From the NCBI RefSeq assembly GCF_023101765.2, contig NC_064216.1, positions 3,004,501 to 3,068,500 of the forward strand: a stretch of 64,000 bases of DNA. The letters run 5' to 3'. A program made the position numbers and the translations under genes. The stretch is from Spodoptera frugiperda. Taxonomy: Eukaryota > Arthropoda > Insecta > Lepidoptera > Noctuidae. How positions within the stretch are numbered: the stretch's first letter is position 1; each line of letters starts with the position of its first letter. Positions 33,515 through 42,884 of the stretch are shown in pieces. Under the pieces are notes generated by a model. That model was not told the DNA's origin and did not search any database. It was given only the letters and a program-made list of their open reading frames with translations.

Positions 33515-33725
33515 TACAATTTAAAATGGCCGCATGACGTCTTGGGAGCGAACGGCTGGAATTTTAAATACAAAGATAGGTCTATTGCTGAGTTGAAGTG
33601 AGGCCCGGAGGCCGGCAGCCAGTTGCCGCGGCAAGCCCATCAATGGCGGGCTTTCGCGCCATGATGTGCGACGCAAATACCAAGATGGCGCCGGCGTGCA
33701 AGCTAGTGTCAAATCCAGCCAACTT
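33515..33725. promoter_or_regulatory. CpG-rich patch, possible promoter or first non-coding exon
   Basis: Within AT-rich DNA this 200-bp segment is GC- and CpG-rich (GGAGGCCGGCAGCCAGTTGC, GGCGGGCTTTCGCGCCATGA). It contains GCATGACGTCTTGG (CRE-like) and CAAGATGGCGCCGG (YY1-like). It lies 1.3 kb upstream of the second glycosyltransferase ATG. A promoter is plausible for either strand; this is inference from composition only. Confidence 0.3.
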
Positions 33726-33827
33726 CTCTCCGCTTCAAACTTAGTTCTAAATCATTAGAATTATATTAGATACTTCTAATGATTCATTTATCTTTAGCTT
33801 TATGTAGGTACCTGTATATTATTTAAG

Positions 33828-34012
33828 GCCCGCATCGTACGCATCGCACGCATTCCGTATGACGTCATCAGTACGCATCGCATGTAGGCATTGCTGATGA
33901 TGCTCTCCGTACGATGCGGATCAGTGGACGCATTTGTATGAATTTCTATACAATACAAACTAAAATCCGTTGCGTGCGATGCCATCGATGCGGGCCTATG
34001 GACGCGTACCTT
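33828..34012. mobile_element. MITE G copy
   Basis: The ends GCCCGCATCGTACGCATCGC and GCGATGCCATCGATGCGGGC are inverted repeats. The interior CCGTATGACGTCATCAGTAC matches 20056-20168. Confidence 0.7.
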
Positions 34013-34084
34013 TATACCTACCCATTATTTAAGTCATATCACACCGCACATAGGTATACTACTTTACAAAATACTTCAGTAACC

Positions 34085-34312
34085 TCAGTACGCGTTTGCT
34101 TCACGTTTAAAGTTATCAAAACGATAGCGCCTTCGGCGTTCTACTTGGTCGCTGCTCTCTGCTCGAATAAACCATATCCGAGCAATCCAATCAGTACCCT
34201 TAGTATGAGTTTGCCGCTTCCTATAAACCAACCAATCAGAGCGCTAAAAGCGCTCTCTTTTCGATAACTTTAAACGTAAAGCAAGCTTGTACTAAGGGTA
34301 CAGTATTCTACA
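34085..34312. mobile_element. Foldback MITE E, possibly compound
   Basis: The left text CAGTACGCGTTTGCTTCACG and the right text AAGCAAGCTTGTACTAAGGG are inverted arms. An additional CCCTTAGTATGAGTTTGCC inside suggests one copy inserted into another. Confidence 0.55.
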
Positions 34313-34540
34313 ATCTTTAGAGTTTAAGTATTTATGCAACAAAACATTAGCACTTCCAATTTTAAATAGCAAGGTACTTACTTTTCTAAAGCCCTAATCA
34401 CAGAACACAGAGGCCTCTATATATTGGGATAATTACCTTTATCCAAGGTATTGATTATAGGAAAACCTGAAGATACCTGGGCACACACTACAAAAGGACA
34501 ATTTTATAGTTTCTTCAAAACACTCACTTCTCTAATTCTC

Positions 34541-34615
34541 TCTCCTTTTCTTTGTCCTTGTTACGTTTCGGTTTCCGAGTGGGCGTCGTCGCTCTGAACC
34601 TGTAGTATTTCGGCA
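34541..34615 (-). other. Possible minus-strand first coding exon (weak)
   Basis: On the minus strand an ATG at 34615 opens a 25-codon-plus basic frame starting MPKYYRFRATT and ending KERELEK, immediately followed by GTGAGT, a consensus splice donor (34540 leftwards); unspliced it stops one codon later. Higher local GC supports coding. I do not recognise the protein and found no downstream exon, so this may be chance. Confidence 0.25.
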
Positions 34616-35040
34616 TCTTTCAATTATAAATTTTGCAAAAAATGTTACGCGAACATACGTACACAATGATCCCAAAATGACATTACAAGTCTGACATAGC
34701 AAGTGGCTTTTTATTGATTTAACTCTGGCGACCAAATTGTATGAAAACCTTTTTACTATTGTAGTTTTATCTGTGCCCAGGTGCCTACCTACTTACCCTA
34801 TATGTACTTATTATACTCTTTGCTACCTACTTCTACTTGAAATAGGGATAGTGAAAAATAAATGAATATGTCATTTACAGTTATGGCGTAGGAGTTTTGA
34901 TTTTCTTATATTTTTTTGAAATATCTTTTTACACATACACATTTTACATTTATCTTTTTTATATTTACATATTTTATTTTATATATCATTTTAGATATTT
35001 TACGTTACATGTATTTAGATAAATAAGCATTTTGAAAAAC

Positions 35041-38000
35041 ATGGCGAGCTTTTCACTCCGTCTACTGACCATATTCTTACTAGCGGCACTCGTCCTCAAC
35101 ATTTCAAATTATTTCTTTATAAAAAGGTACAACCCTCGACCGGGCTTATTACGATACGTCTACACCAATTTCCCAAGCAATGTTAGGTAAGTTTATCTCT
35201 CCTTTTTATAAGTAGTCTAATTTGTGAATAGCTAATGAATAATTTTGTTATATTTTGGTAATTCAGATTTTCCAAGATCCCTTTTTTAGGGGGGAAATCA
35301 TCCAGTGACTTAATGCCTTGGGCAAGGCGAAAGAAAGTGTCAAAATCTTACCGATTAAAAGTCAACCCTTTCCTACTCTTGGTGCGAGCCAGAGCCCCGG
35401 TAAGCCGTTAGGTTGACTGTAGCTTAGGATCGGATATTATAACTGGACCCTATCTGTGGTTGTCTGGTGACTCTATGAGGCACGGGTGATCTGCAATGCA
35501 TCGTACGATCGAGTCTCGTTTTGGTCGGGGCGAGATACCCTCGCTCGCTGTCCGCGGACCCGCACTCTCGGTGACTTTACGGGAATTGCGAACCTACTTG
35601 TTGCACAATTTTGGATTGGCCCTACCTTTGCCTGCTTAGTTATCTTTACAGGCATAATAAATTGCAAAAAAGTCCAGCTATGCTTTTTAAAGGGGTGAAA
35701 AATCGAACGGGGGAAGGAACGTTATCATATCATCAAGTGCCTACCCAAAGTTTCCAATACTGTTACAGCGAAAATCAAATTCGTCGCTCCCTCAACCCAA
35801 GGTTCTGGTCTATAGCAGCGGGATGCGATAGCGAGGTCACCACCGCAAGCAGCCCAAAACTCAACGCTTATGACTCAGAAAAGTTAGATATCAGCTCGAG
35901 TGTGCCCCCTAGTTCTGTGTATTCTGTTATTTTCGAAAAAACTTCGCAATCTGCTACTGAACCGACGTTGCAGAACTGTCCAGAAATGCCTCCTGGTCTT
36001 GGTAAGGATTCTCTCGCATTATCTCTGTTACATTAGGTACATTACAACATCGTCCGTGACTTAATCTCACTTATAATATAATACGTTCCTTTACTTTTTA
36101 TAATACGTTGCTGAGGCTGGGCAACTGGCTGCCGTGCAATGTGCAGCGGGTTCGATTCCCGCATGGAACAACTCTTTGTGTGATCCACAAATTGTTATTT
36201 CGGGTCTGGGTGTCATGTGCTTGTGAACTTGTATGTTTGTAAACGCACCCACGACACAGGAGAAAATCCTCGTGTTTTAAATAAAATATATATATTGCTA
36301 AAAAATACGTACCTATATCTACATATCAGGCGAGTTTTTAACAAAATATCTACTAACATCCAACCAACTCTCAAAAAAAGTCTAATATAATCCCCACGCC
36401 TGGTAATTGGTTTGAGGATCACTGTTGCGACAGCCCATCCTTCGTTTCGACATAGCAATGTGGTCCAGTGGCGTAACTACAGTGTGGCAAGTCGGTTAGA
36501 TGCTACAAGCCCCCAGCTAAAAGGGGCCCAGTCTAGAGATTCGTACCTAAATTTCTCTGTTTTACTAGGCAAATGGGGCTCATCCGATGGATTTGCTTAC
36601 GCTACTGTGTTCAGGATCCAACTAAGAATAGGCCCCCAAAAATGTGTTTTTTTATTTATTATCAACGTCGGTACTAGTATTTAACATACCAATCAATCCC
36701 CAGGTCCCGAACTGAGTCGATCACATGATGTTAAAAGCTTTATTGAAGACAGAATTAATAATGTGCTACCAGGTGGTATCTACCAGCCGGAAAACTGCAA
36801 GTCTTTGCAAAGTGTGGCTGTTATTATAGCTTACAGGTAAAACAGTTCTCTTAAGGTAAGCGTCCACACGCCCGCATCGCACGCATCGAATGCATCGCAC
36901 GCAACGGATTTGATACTGGTACTCGCCTCGACAATTGGCTAGTTTCCTACTAGTCAAATTCAATACTCTTTTCGAAACGTCAAAAACGATATTTTCTATG
37001 AACTTTGTATGAAATAGTGCGTTATGACGTCATAAGTTTTTGACGTCAAATAGCAGACTTATTTCTAGAAATTTAGCTAGAAAAAATCGAAAATTAAATA
37101 GTTCATCAAATTTATGAATGAGAGTGTGATTATTTTTTAATATTTTATTGTATTGAAAAGTTGTAATAATTTATTTTTGACCGAGGATAGTACCCAATTC
37201 GATCGCTGCCGATACAGTGGACGTAGTCTGAAAAATTAATCCGTTTGATGCGATCCGTCCGATGCGTGCGATGCCGGTCTGTGGATGCTTACCTTTAGAT
37301 GCAGCTAATGAAGTTACCTGGCTTTATCAATTTCTTTTTCATTAATTTTTATATTGTTTAACCACCTCATCGGTAGCAACAAAATTTACGAACATACGAG
37401 ATTATAAGTGCTTCCCGTAGCATAAGTACACCTGTAACACCGAATCTAGGTATAAATCGAAAATATTTTTTGATTAGATTGTTTTTTTTTTATTTTTAAC
37501 AGAGGCTGCAAAAGCTACCTCAATGTGTTTATGAACGTTTTACACCCGTTCCTAATTAAACAACAACTGGATTACCGAGTATTTGTGGTCGAACAAAGTG
37601 AGTAGACTTGAGTAGATATTTATTTTTCTTTTTTTAATACTATTTAATGTTTAATCTTCATATTACTATGTATAGAGATACCATCCCCAAAACGAACAAT
37701 GCAACAAATAAAAAACAAAACAAACTAAGTTTTATGCCTACCTATCTTTGACATTATTTTTCTTTTCTTTGCCGCTAGTTATATCTAACACAAAACCCAT
37801 TTAGATTAGAACAGTAAGGAGCCAATGCATAGTTACGGATTACGTGCAACTCACTTCAACTCCAGAAAATTTTAGGAAATCGAAAGTTTAAGTTTACACC
37901 ATCCACGGTCTGTGATATCACGATGACGAGGGCTGCCTCGCAATAAGTTACAAAATTTCTTTTTAAATCTTATTAAAATCTTAATTTCACTTTTTCAAAG

Positions 38001-39694
38001 GTAACAAAACCCAGCCGTTTAACAGGGGAAAGCTAATAAACGTGGGATTCGCTGAAGCGATGCGGTATCGTAAGGATGGATACCAATGCATCATACTCCA
38101 TGACCCTTACATCATTCCCACGGATACCAGAAACCTGTACAGATGCAGCTGGTATCCCAGGCAGCTTGCTGCTCTCATTGAAAGGCCGCAGAAGTAATAA
38201 TGCTCTCTCTTAGTATTTTTTTCCGCCCAAAAGCATAAATAGTGTTGCCATATTGTAGATTTGAAAAATATATTTGGTAGAATATCTAATTGGTAGAATA
38301 CCTAAGTATTCTCTGATGATTGTTTGACCTTCTTGTCAATTGTAACGGTTTCGATAATTACAGAAACTGGTATAGGTAGAAATATTTTTTGTGAAGGTAA
38401 AACTTCCCAGAACCAAATATACCTGGATATTGTAATTTAATGACCAACAAGCACCTATCTGTCAGTACTTTTCTCTTCTACACTAAACTTAAAAGTGGCT
38501 AGGTACATAATATTCCTCTCATAATAAAACCCATATCTCATTTTATTCATATTCTCGTTTCTCAGACCTTCATATATGCCAGTAATTGGAGGCGCAGTTG
38601 CAATAACTCCACAGCAATTTATTAAATTTAATGGATTTTCAAATGCCTACTGGGGTAATGATGCAGACTATTACGATTTGTATTACAGGTAATTGTATTT
38701 TTGAAGATACTATTAGGTTTTCATCACACGTAAAATACAAGTCCTCATTAACAATTTTACCCTTAGTACGAGTTTGCTTTACGTTGAACGAGATCGAAAC
38801 GAGAGTGCGTTCGGTGCTCTGATTGGTTGGTTCATTATCGCCGGCCAATCAGAGCGTCGAACACACAGCCTTCAGATAAAAAGCCCTCAGATTGTGCTTA
38901 TGATAGTCTAGTACTGACTAAGTACCTTTTTACATTAGAGAGTTTATCATAATCCATCATCTCCACGCTTGTCAGGTTTAAAAGATTAAGGTTTGTCACA
39001 AAGCCTTTCATTCTAGTCTTCGTCAGTTCCCTACAACAATCACAATACGAATAGAAATGGTAAATACACTCTTACCTTCTGTCACCACGCGTGCTACGTT
39101 AACTCACCATCATAATAGCATTCAATTACCTTTTCAGGATGAATACATCAAACTATTACGTTGAAACTAGTATCCCGCTTGTTGGTAAATACAAGACTTT
39201 ACGAAAAGGCCTAGCTTTGTGGCAGAAGTAAGTGCCTTATTGATTAAAGTAATTCATTAAAATACCCTCACTCCTCAGTATTTCATGACTAGGTCCAGAA
39301 TTGTGAACTAACTTGCGGGTTTACCGGGATTCCGGCTTGAAAAGCAAAAGTAGGAACGGGGTGGTTTTTAGTCAGTAAGAGCCTGACACTCCCTCTCGCC
39401 TCGCCCAAGGCAAGAGAAGACATTGGATGATTTTCCCCACTTAAAAAAACATGATTACTTGGTAGGTATATAAATAATAATGTGTTTTCCTTCAGGTCTA
39501 CTATACTGTCATCAGAATACTTACTGGATGGACTAACATCTTTAAAATATACAGTAGATAGTATGGAGCTGAAACGTTTATTTACATATTTACAAGTAAA
39601 CATCGATGCTGGGACTAAAAGTAGTACAGACATTACCAAAGAATATGATAAACGTCTTAATTTAAGCACAATTAAAGTATCATCGATGAAGTAA
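35041..39694 (+). CDS. B4GALT-family paralogue lacking catalytic and metal-binding residues (probable pseudoenzyme), 8 exons
   Basis: Exons: 35041-35186, 35652-36001, 36704-36836, 37503-37597, 38001-38193, 38566-38688, 39138-39227 and 39496-39694. All use GT/AG and join in frame to 442 codons. Exon number and intron phases (2,1,2,1,2,2,2) equal those of the upstream GalNAc-transferase, so the two arose by tandem duplication. It keeps the type II anchor (residues ~7-26), FNRGKLINVG (248-257), PTDTRN (281-286) and YWG (334-336). It has lost every key site: the DxD region is HDPY (275-278), WGWGGEDDD is WGNDADYYD (335-343, same length), LFGG is VIGG, and the MxxH ligand pair is gone. No stop, frameshift or broken splice site is seen, which suggests a protein-level constraint without transferase activity, perhaps a Golgi lectin-like or partner role (inference). 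Confidence 0.88.
35280..35420 (+). repeat. Dispersed repeat I in intron 1 of the paralogue
   Basis: GGGGGGAAATCATCCAGTGA, CTTGGGCAAGGCGAAAGAAA and CAGAGCCCCGGTAAGCCGTT align with repeat I. Confidence 0.65.
36106..36268 (+). repeat. tRNA-derived SINE-2 in intron 2 of the paralogue
   Basis: GAGGCTGGGCAACTGGCTGC, AGCGGGTTCGATTCCCGCAT, CAAATTGTTATTTCGGGTCT and CCACGACACAGGAGAAAATC are present. The 5'-most bases are missing. Confidence 0.8.
36854..37296. mobile_element. ~440-bp MITE G in intron 3 of the paralogue
   Basis: The left end GGTAAGCGTCCACACGCCCG and the right end GGTCTGTGGATGCTTACC are terminal inverted repeats. GCATCGCACGCATCG and CGATGCGTGCGATGC pair internally. This is the longest copy of the family here. 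Confidence 0.75.
38755..38885. mobile_element. Foldback MITE E, left part
   Basis: ACCCTTAGTACGAGTTTGCT, GAACGAGATCGAAACGAGAG and GCCGGCCAATCAGAGCGTCG match family E. It lies in intron 6. Confidence 0.6.
39290..39450 (-). repeat. Dispersed repeat I, long copy in intron 7 of the paralogue
   Basis: CGGGTTTACCGGGATTCCGG, TTTTTAGTCAGTAAGAGCCT, CCTCTCGCCTCGCCCAAGGC and GATGATTTTCCCCAC are present in minus orientation. Confidence 0.75.
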
Positions 39695-39709
39695 TGTAAT
39701 TAGAATGTA

Positions 39710-39715
39710 AATAAA
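39710..39715 (+). terminator. Polyadenylation signal of the B4GALT paralogue
   Basis: AATAAA lies only 16 nt after the TAA stop (39692-39694), implying a very short 3' UTR. Further downstream the sequence is AT-rich up to the transposon at 39996. Confidence 0.5.
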
Positions 39716-40569
39716 CGAATTGCCTATAAATTTGAATGTTTTAATTTAGACAAAAGCTCTGATCCATTAATAAATTAATTTATATTATTGTTCTTCGAAT
39801 TTTTTTGATAGTTGACTTCGTCGTGAATGAATATAAAATATTTAGCACAATCTCCCATATCCAAAGAAAGAGCATAATGTATGTACTATCAATTTAAGTC
39901 ACTTACACACAGTAGGTATAGTAGTCCAACCAAATCAACCAAAGGCGAATTCTACATTGAACTTATAAAAAAGAGATTTGGAAGTTTACAAGATAACGTA
40001 ATGGCACCAATGATCGACAGTTTTAGAAGGTGGTGTGTTTGTTTCTAAGATTACGAGTATTTTATTATGTTTTAAAATAAAAGTGACGTTGTATACGATA
40101 AAATATGTCCTTGAGATATGAATAGGCTATATTTTTATTTTTAAATATGATGTGGACTAGTATTAAAACCAAAAATAATAAATATTAATAAAATCCCCAA
40201 TATTCGACACTAGAACTCCAATAATCGACACCCAGTTATCGACAATTACCAGTTATCGACACCCAGTTATCGACTATTACCCGCAATGAGACAGTAGACT
40301 GATTTGATACATTAGTTAGACCGTAATCAAAAGGAACAATTCAGTAAGTATTAATTTATTTGTCTTTTATGTTTAGGTACTCATACATTGTTTTTATAAA
40401 ATTTGTCAAGTCTAATAACACTGACTACAAACTTTAAAAATCTTCACCAAAATAAGCTTTAATCTTGAATACTGTTTTATTTTGATAAAACTATACACTC
40501 TGATAAGATTAAATAAGTACAAATTAGGGAAATCAACAATAGTTACATATTTATTAAAATTAATTAATT

Positions 40570-40734
40570 TTATTTAGTACTTGGCCCCATACTACAACCA
40601 ATGGAAGTTCTTCGTGTTATTTTGTCATGAAGAGTAATTCTTGGTACTCCGAAACGTTGCGCAGCACTTGCTATCTTTTCTCCATTCTTAACAGCTTCAA
40701 TCTGGTCGAGAGTGTAGTTTTTTCTCGGAGCCAT
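40570..40734 (-). pseudogene. Psq-type helix-turn-helix fragment, 54 codons
   Basis: The minus-strand frame runs from ATG at 40734 to TAA at 40572-40570. It begins MAPRKNYTLDQIEAVKNGEK and continues AAQRFGVPRITLHDK, the Psq HTH signature (basic start, AA..FGVPR.TLHDK). In pogo-like transposases this is the N-terminal DNA-binding module, normally followed by CENPB and DDE domains. Here it stops after ~54 residues, so it is a truncated transposase, or a stand-alone HTH if still expressed. Confidence 0.7.
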
Positions 40735-41973
40735 CTGTAAGAATCAATTACCTATTACTGGTAACTTAAATATCTACCAATTCGGCAAAGAAAAGATGAC
40801 CGTCGGTCACCGTATTCTCTTGTCAAATGTAACAAATGAGCAATTTCAAAAAAAGTGTACCCTGTTTTAAAATTCGATTTTAATTATTAAGTTATATTTT
40901 CTTTTTAATTTTCTACAGTATAATGGGAAATATAGTTTATTATACAGGAAAACAAAAAAGAACGCGGAATACGAGGCATTTTCCTGATAATATCAAAACA
41001 AAATGGACTTTTTGACGGAACTAGTTCCGTTATGTGACTACATTTAAAAGCAAAATTAAAGAAAAGTATAAAATTAATAAGCCCTTTCTAAACGTATTTC
41101 AATTAATATTACGTGTCATCAATTGATAAGTCTAATATAATAGCCTTAGCTTCTGGTATTAATACAAAAATACTTTTTTTTATTCGGTTTGGTGACTCTA
41201 TCGCTTTTTACTTGGTTATTTTTAAATTTTACTCAAAGAACATAATATTTTACTTCATATGTGTACCTTTTTAGAAAAGAAATACATTCACTGTAAATAT
41301 AATTTGTGCCTTGCACAGATTTAAAAGGCAAAAATTCATCTGATTTCATGGAATTTACACCATCAATAAGAAGGGACAGTCACAAAATGAAAGTTTCAAT
41401 ATGATAAGGCTGGGTTCATAATGAATTATAAATTGCCTAAATAATAAGTAAGTACCTGCCATAGTAGGTAGGTCTTAAACTGAAACTAAGTCAACAAATT
41501 ATGACATCAATTAATAATTCAAAATTCTTAGCCCTGTTTCTCAAATTGGAACTAGTTTCATGTTCAAAAAAATAATAATTACTTACGGAAAAAATCTAAG
41601 AACATTAGTAGGTAAGAAATAAAACAATTATTTTAAATATTCTTTTTATTTAAGTAATAAATCCTTATCAAATCAATAGCTTTAATCAGTCTTACCGTTT
41701 TTCATAATACTTAATTTAAGTGACACTTTTGAACTATGTTCGAGTTTATATTGTAAATAATAATTATAAAAAACTTAACAACTTTACTACAGTAACTAAC
41801 TTTTTCAGTCATATTAAATAAACAAATCTAAAAAAATTACAATAAGAATCTGAGATGCATATTCTTTTAGAATATTTCAATGAAATGATATTAAGTTAGT
41901 AGCCTCATCAAAAAAGGTACCTACCTGACCTTAAAATATAAATACTAGGTAATAATAATATTTCAGTAATCTA

Positions 41974-42428
41974 CACGGAACAGAAAAAACTAGGGGAAGT
42001 GTCATCCAACACAATTACTACGGTAACCGCTGTCGCCAAAATCACACAAATGAAACGATAATCATACATTCACTACAAAGAAATAAATATTTTGATTGGC
42101 GTTGAAGTTTTAGTCAAAACCAGCTTAAGTAGCATACCTTATCATCCGGAAATAAACTTTAAACCAATTACGTAGATTTTTTTGCAATAGTGCAGAATAT
42201 ATTTAAGACGTATTATGTCAAAGTATGTATATTCAATTGACTAATAATTTCCGCTACCCTGTCATAGTTGGCGGTGTTCTTAGTGTTAGCAATTATACAT
42301 TATATTCCGTCACTGATAAGGTTGACAATCGCGTTAAAACGTCTGAAGTGCAAGTGGTAGCCAGGGACCTAGTTATGACACGCGTGTCACGCCTACATCG
42401 CACTTCCCCTTGTTTTTTCTGTTCCGTG
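41974..42428. mobile_element. 455-bp hAT-like MITE with 8-bp target duplication
   Basis: The TIRs CACGGAACAGAAAAAACTAG (left) and, from the right end, CACGGAACAGAAAAAACAAG extend ~28 bp. The flanks are GTAATCTA at 41966-41973 and 42429-42436, a perfect 8-bp direct repeat. The 8-bp TSD suggests a hAT or P type. It encodes nothing convincing and is inserted inside the 6.2-kb transposon, so it is younger than that element. Confidence 0.82.
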
Positions 42429-42524
42429 GTAATCTACATAAACTCTAATTAGGTATTTGAATTTGACTTTGGTAAAATATTTGAAAAATACTTTTAATCA
42501 TTGCACATTCTTCTTAATACGTGC

Positions 42525-42818
42525 TTAATAATTTGAGCATAAAGTACACTCATCATTAGTTAAATGATCATATACGGAGTAATTACAATAAAGACACCAA
42601 AAAAAAGAAGTTAATAATAAACTTTTTATATCTTCACGAGTCATAATTAGAGAAAAGTGTCCAATTCTTGAAGATTGATTTACGTATTGACCGCATCCAT
42701 AGCAATATTCATTGATAACAAAATGTGTCTCAGTCCAAGGCCATTTCAGGTCATAAATGTAGAAATCCATAAAATCATCGGAATTCAGCACCTTATCTAT
42801 GTCTGCGTATATTACCAT
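42525..42818 (-). CDS. Cys-rich 97-aa ORF of the inner transposon
   Basis: The ATG at 42818 is preceded by a good 3' splice site (GATTTTCCAG then GATAATTTTC). The protein has CYGC, CLYC and CTLC pairs plus a His, suggesting zinc binding. It lies just downstream of the transposase, in the same orientation. It may be a separate ORF or a distal exon of the transposase, but no frame-compatible donor is visible, so the join is not supported here. Confidence 0.45.
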   Translation of the reverse strand: MVIYADIDKVLNSDDFMDFYIYDLKWPWTETHFVINEYCYGCGQYVNQSSRIGHFSLIMTREDIKSLLLTSFFWCLYCNYSVYDHLTNDECTLCSNY

Positions 42819-42884
42819 GTCGAAAATTATCCTGGAAAATCAGAATTTTAATCTGAAAAAAAAAAACAGTTTTAAATCAAGCAC

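Larger units (their letters stand above)
27055..35040. other. Intergenic region between the two glycosyltransferase genes
   Basis: Apart from the 3' UTR and the repeats and hairpins listed separately, I see no gene. 29531-32590 is very AT-rich with short random frames. 32600-32780 contains TCACTAGATGGCGCAAAATG and ACCGCCATCTGTTGGGCAAA, an inverted pair that suggests a small foldback repeat. 28550-28660 may be an old SINE-1 relic (CCGTTACGCCTTTTATTACA, GTCCCATATAATAGGAGG). Confidence 0.6.

Noticed and set aside
33521..33712. 63-aa minus ORF in the CpG-rich patch
   Set aside because: It has no domain, no splice continuity with the candidate exon at 34541-34615, and a composition explained by local GC.
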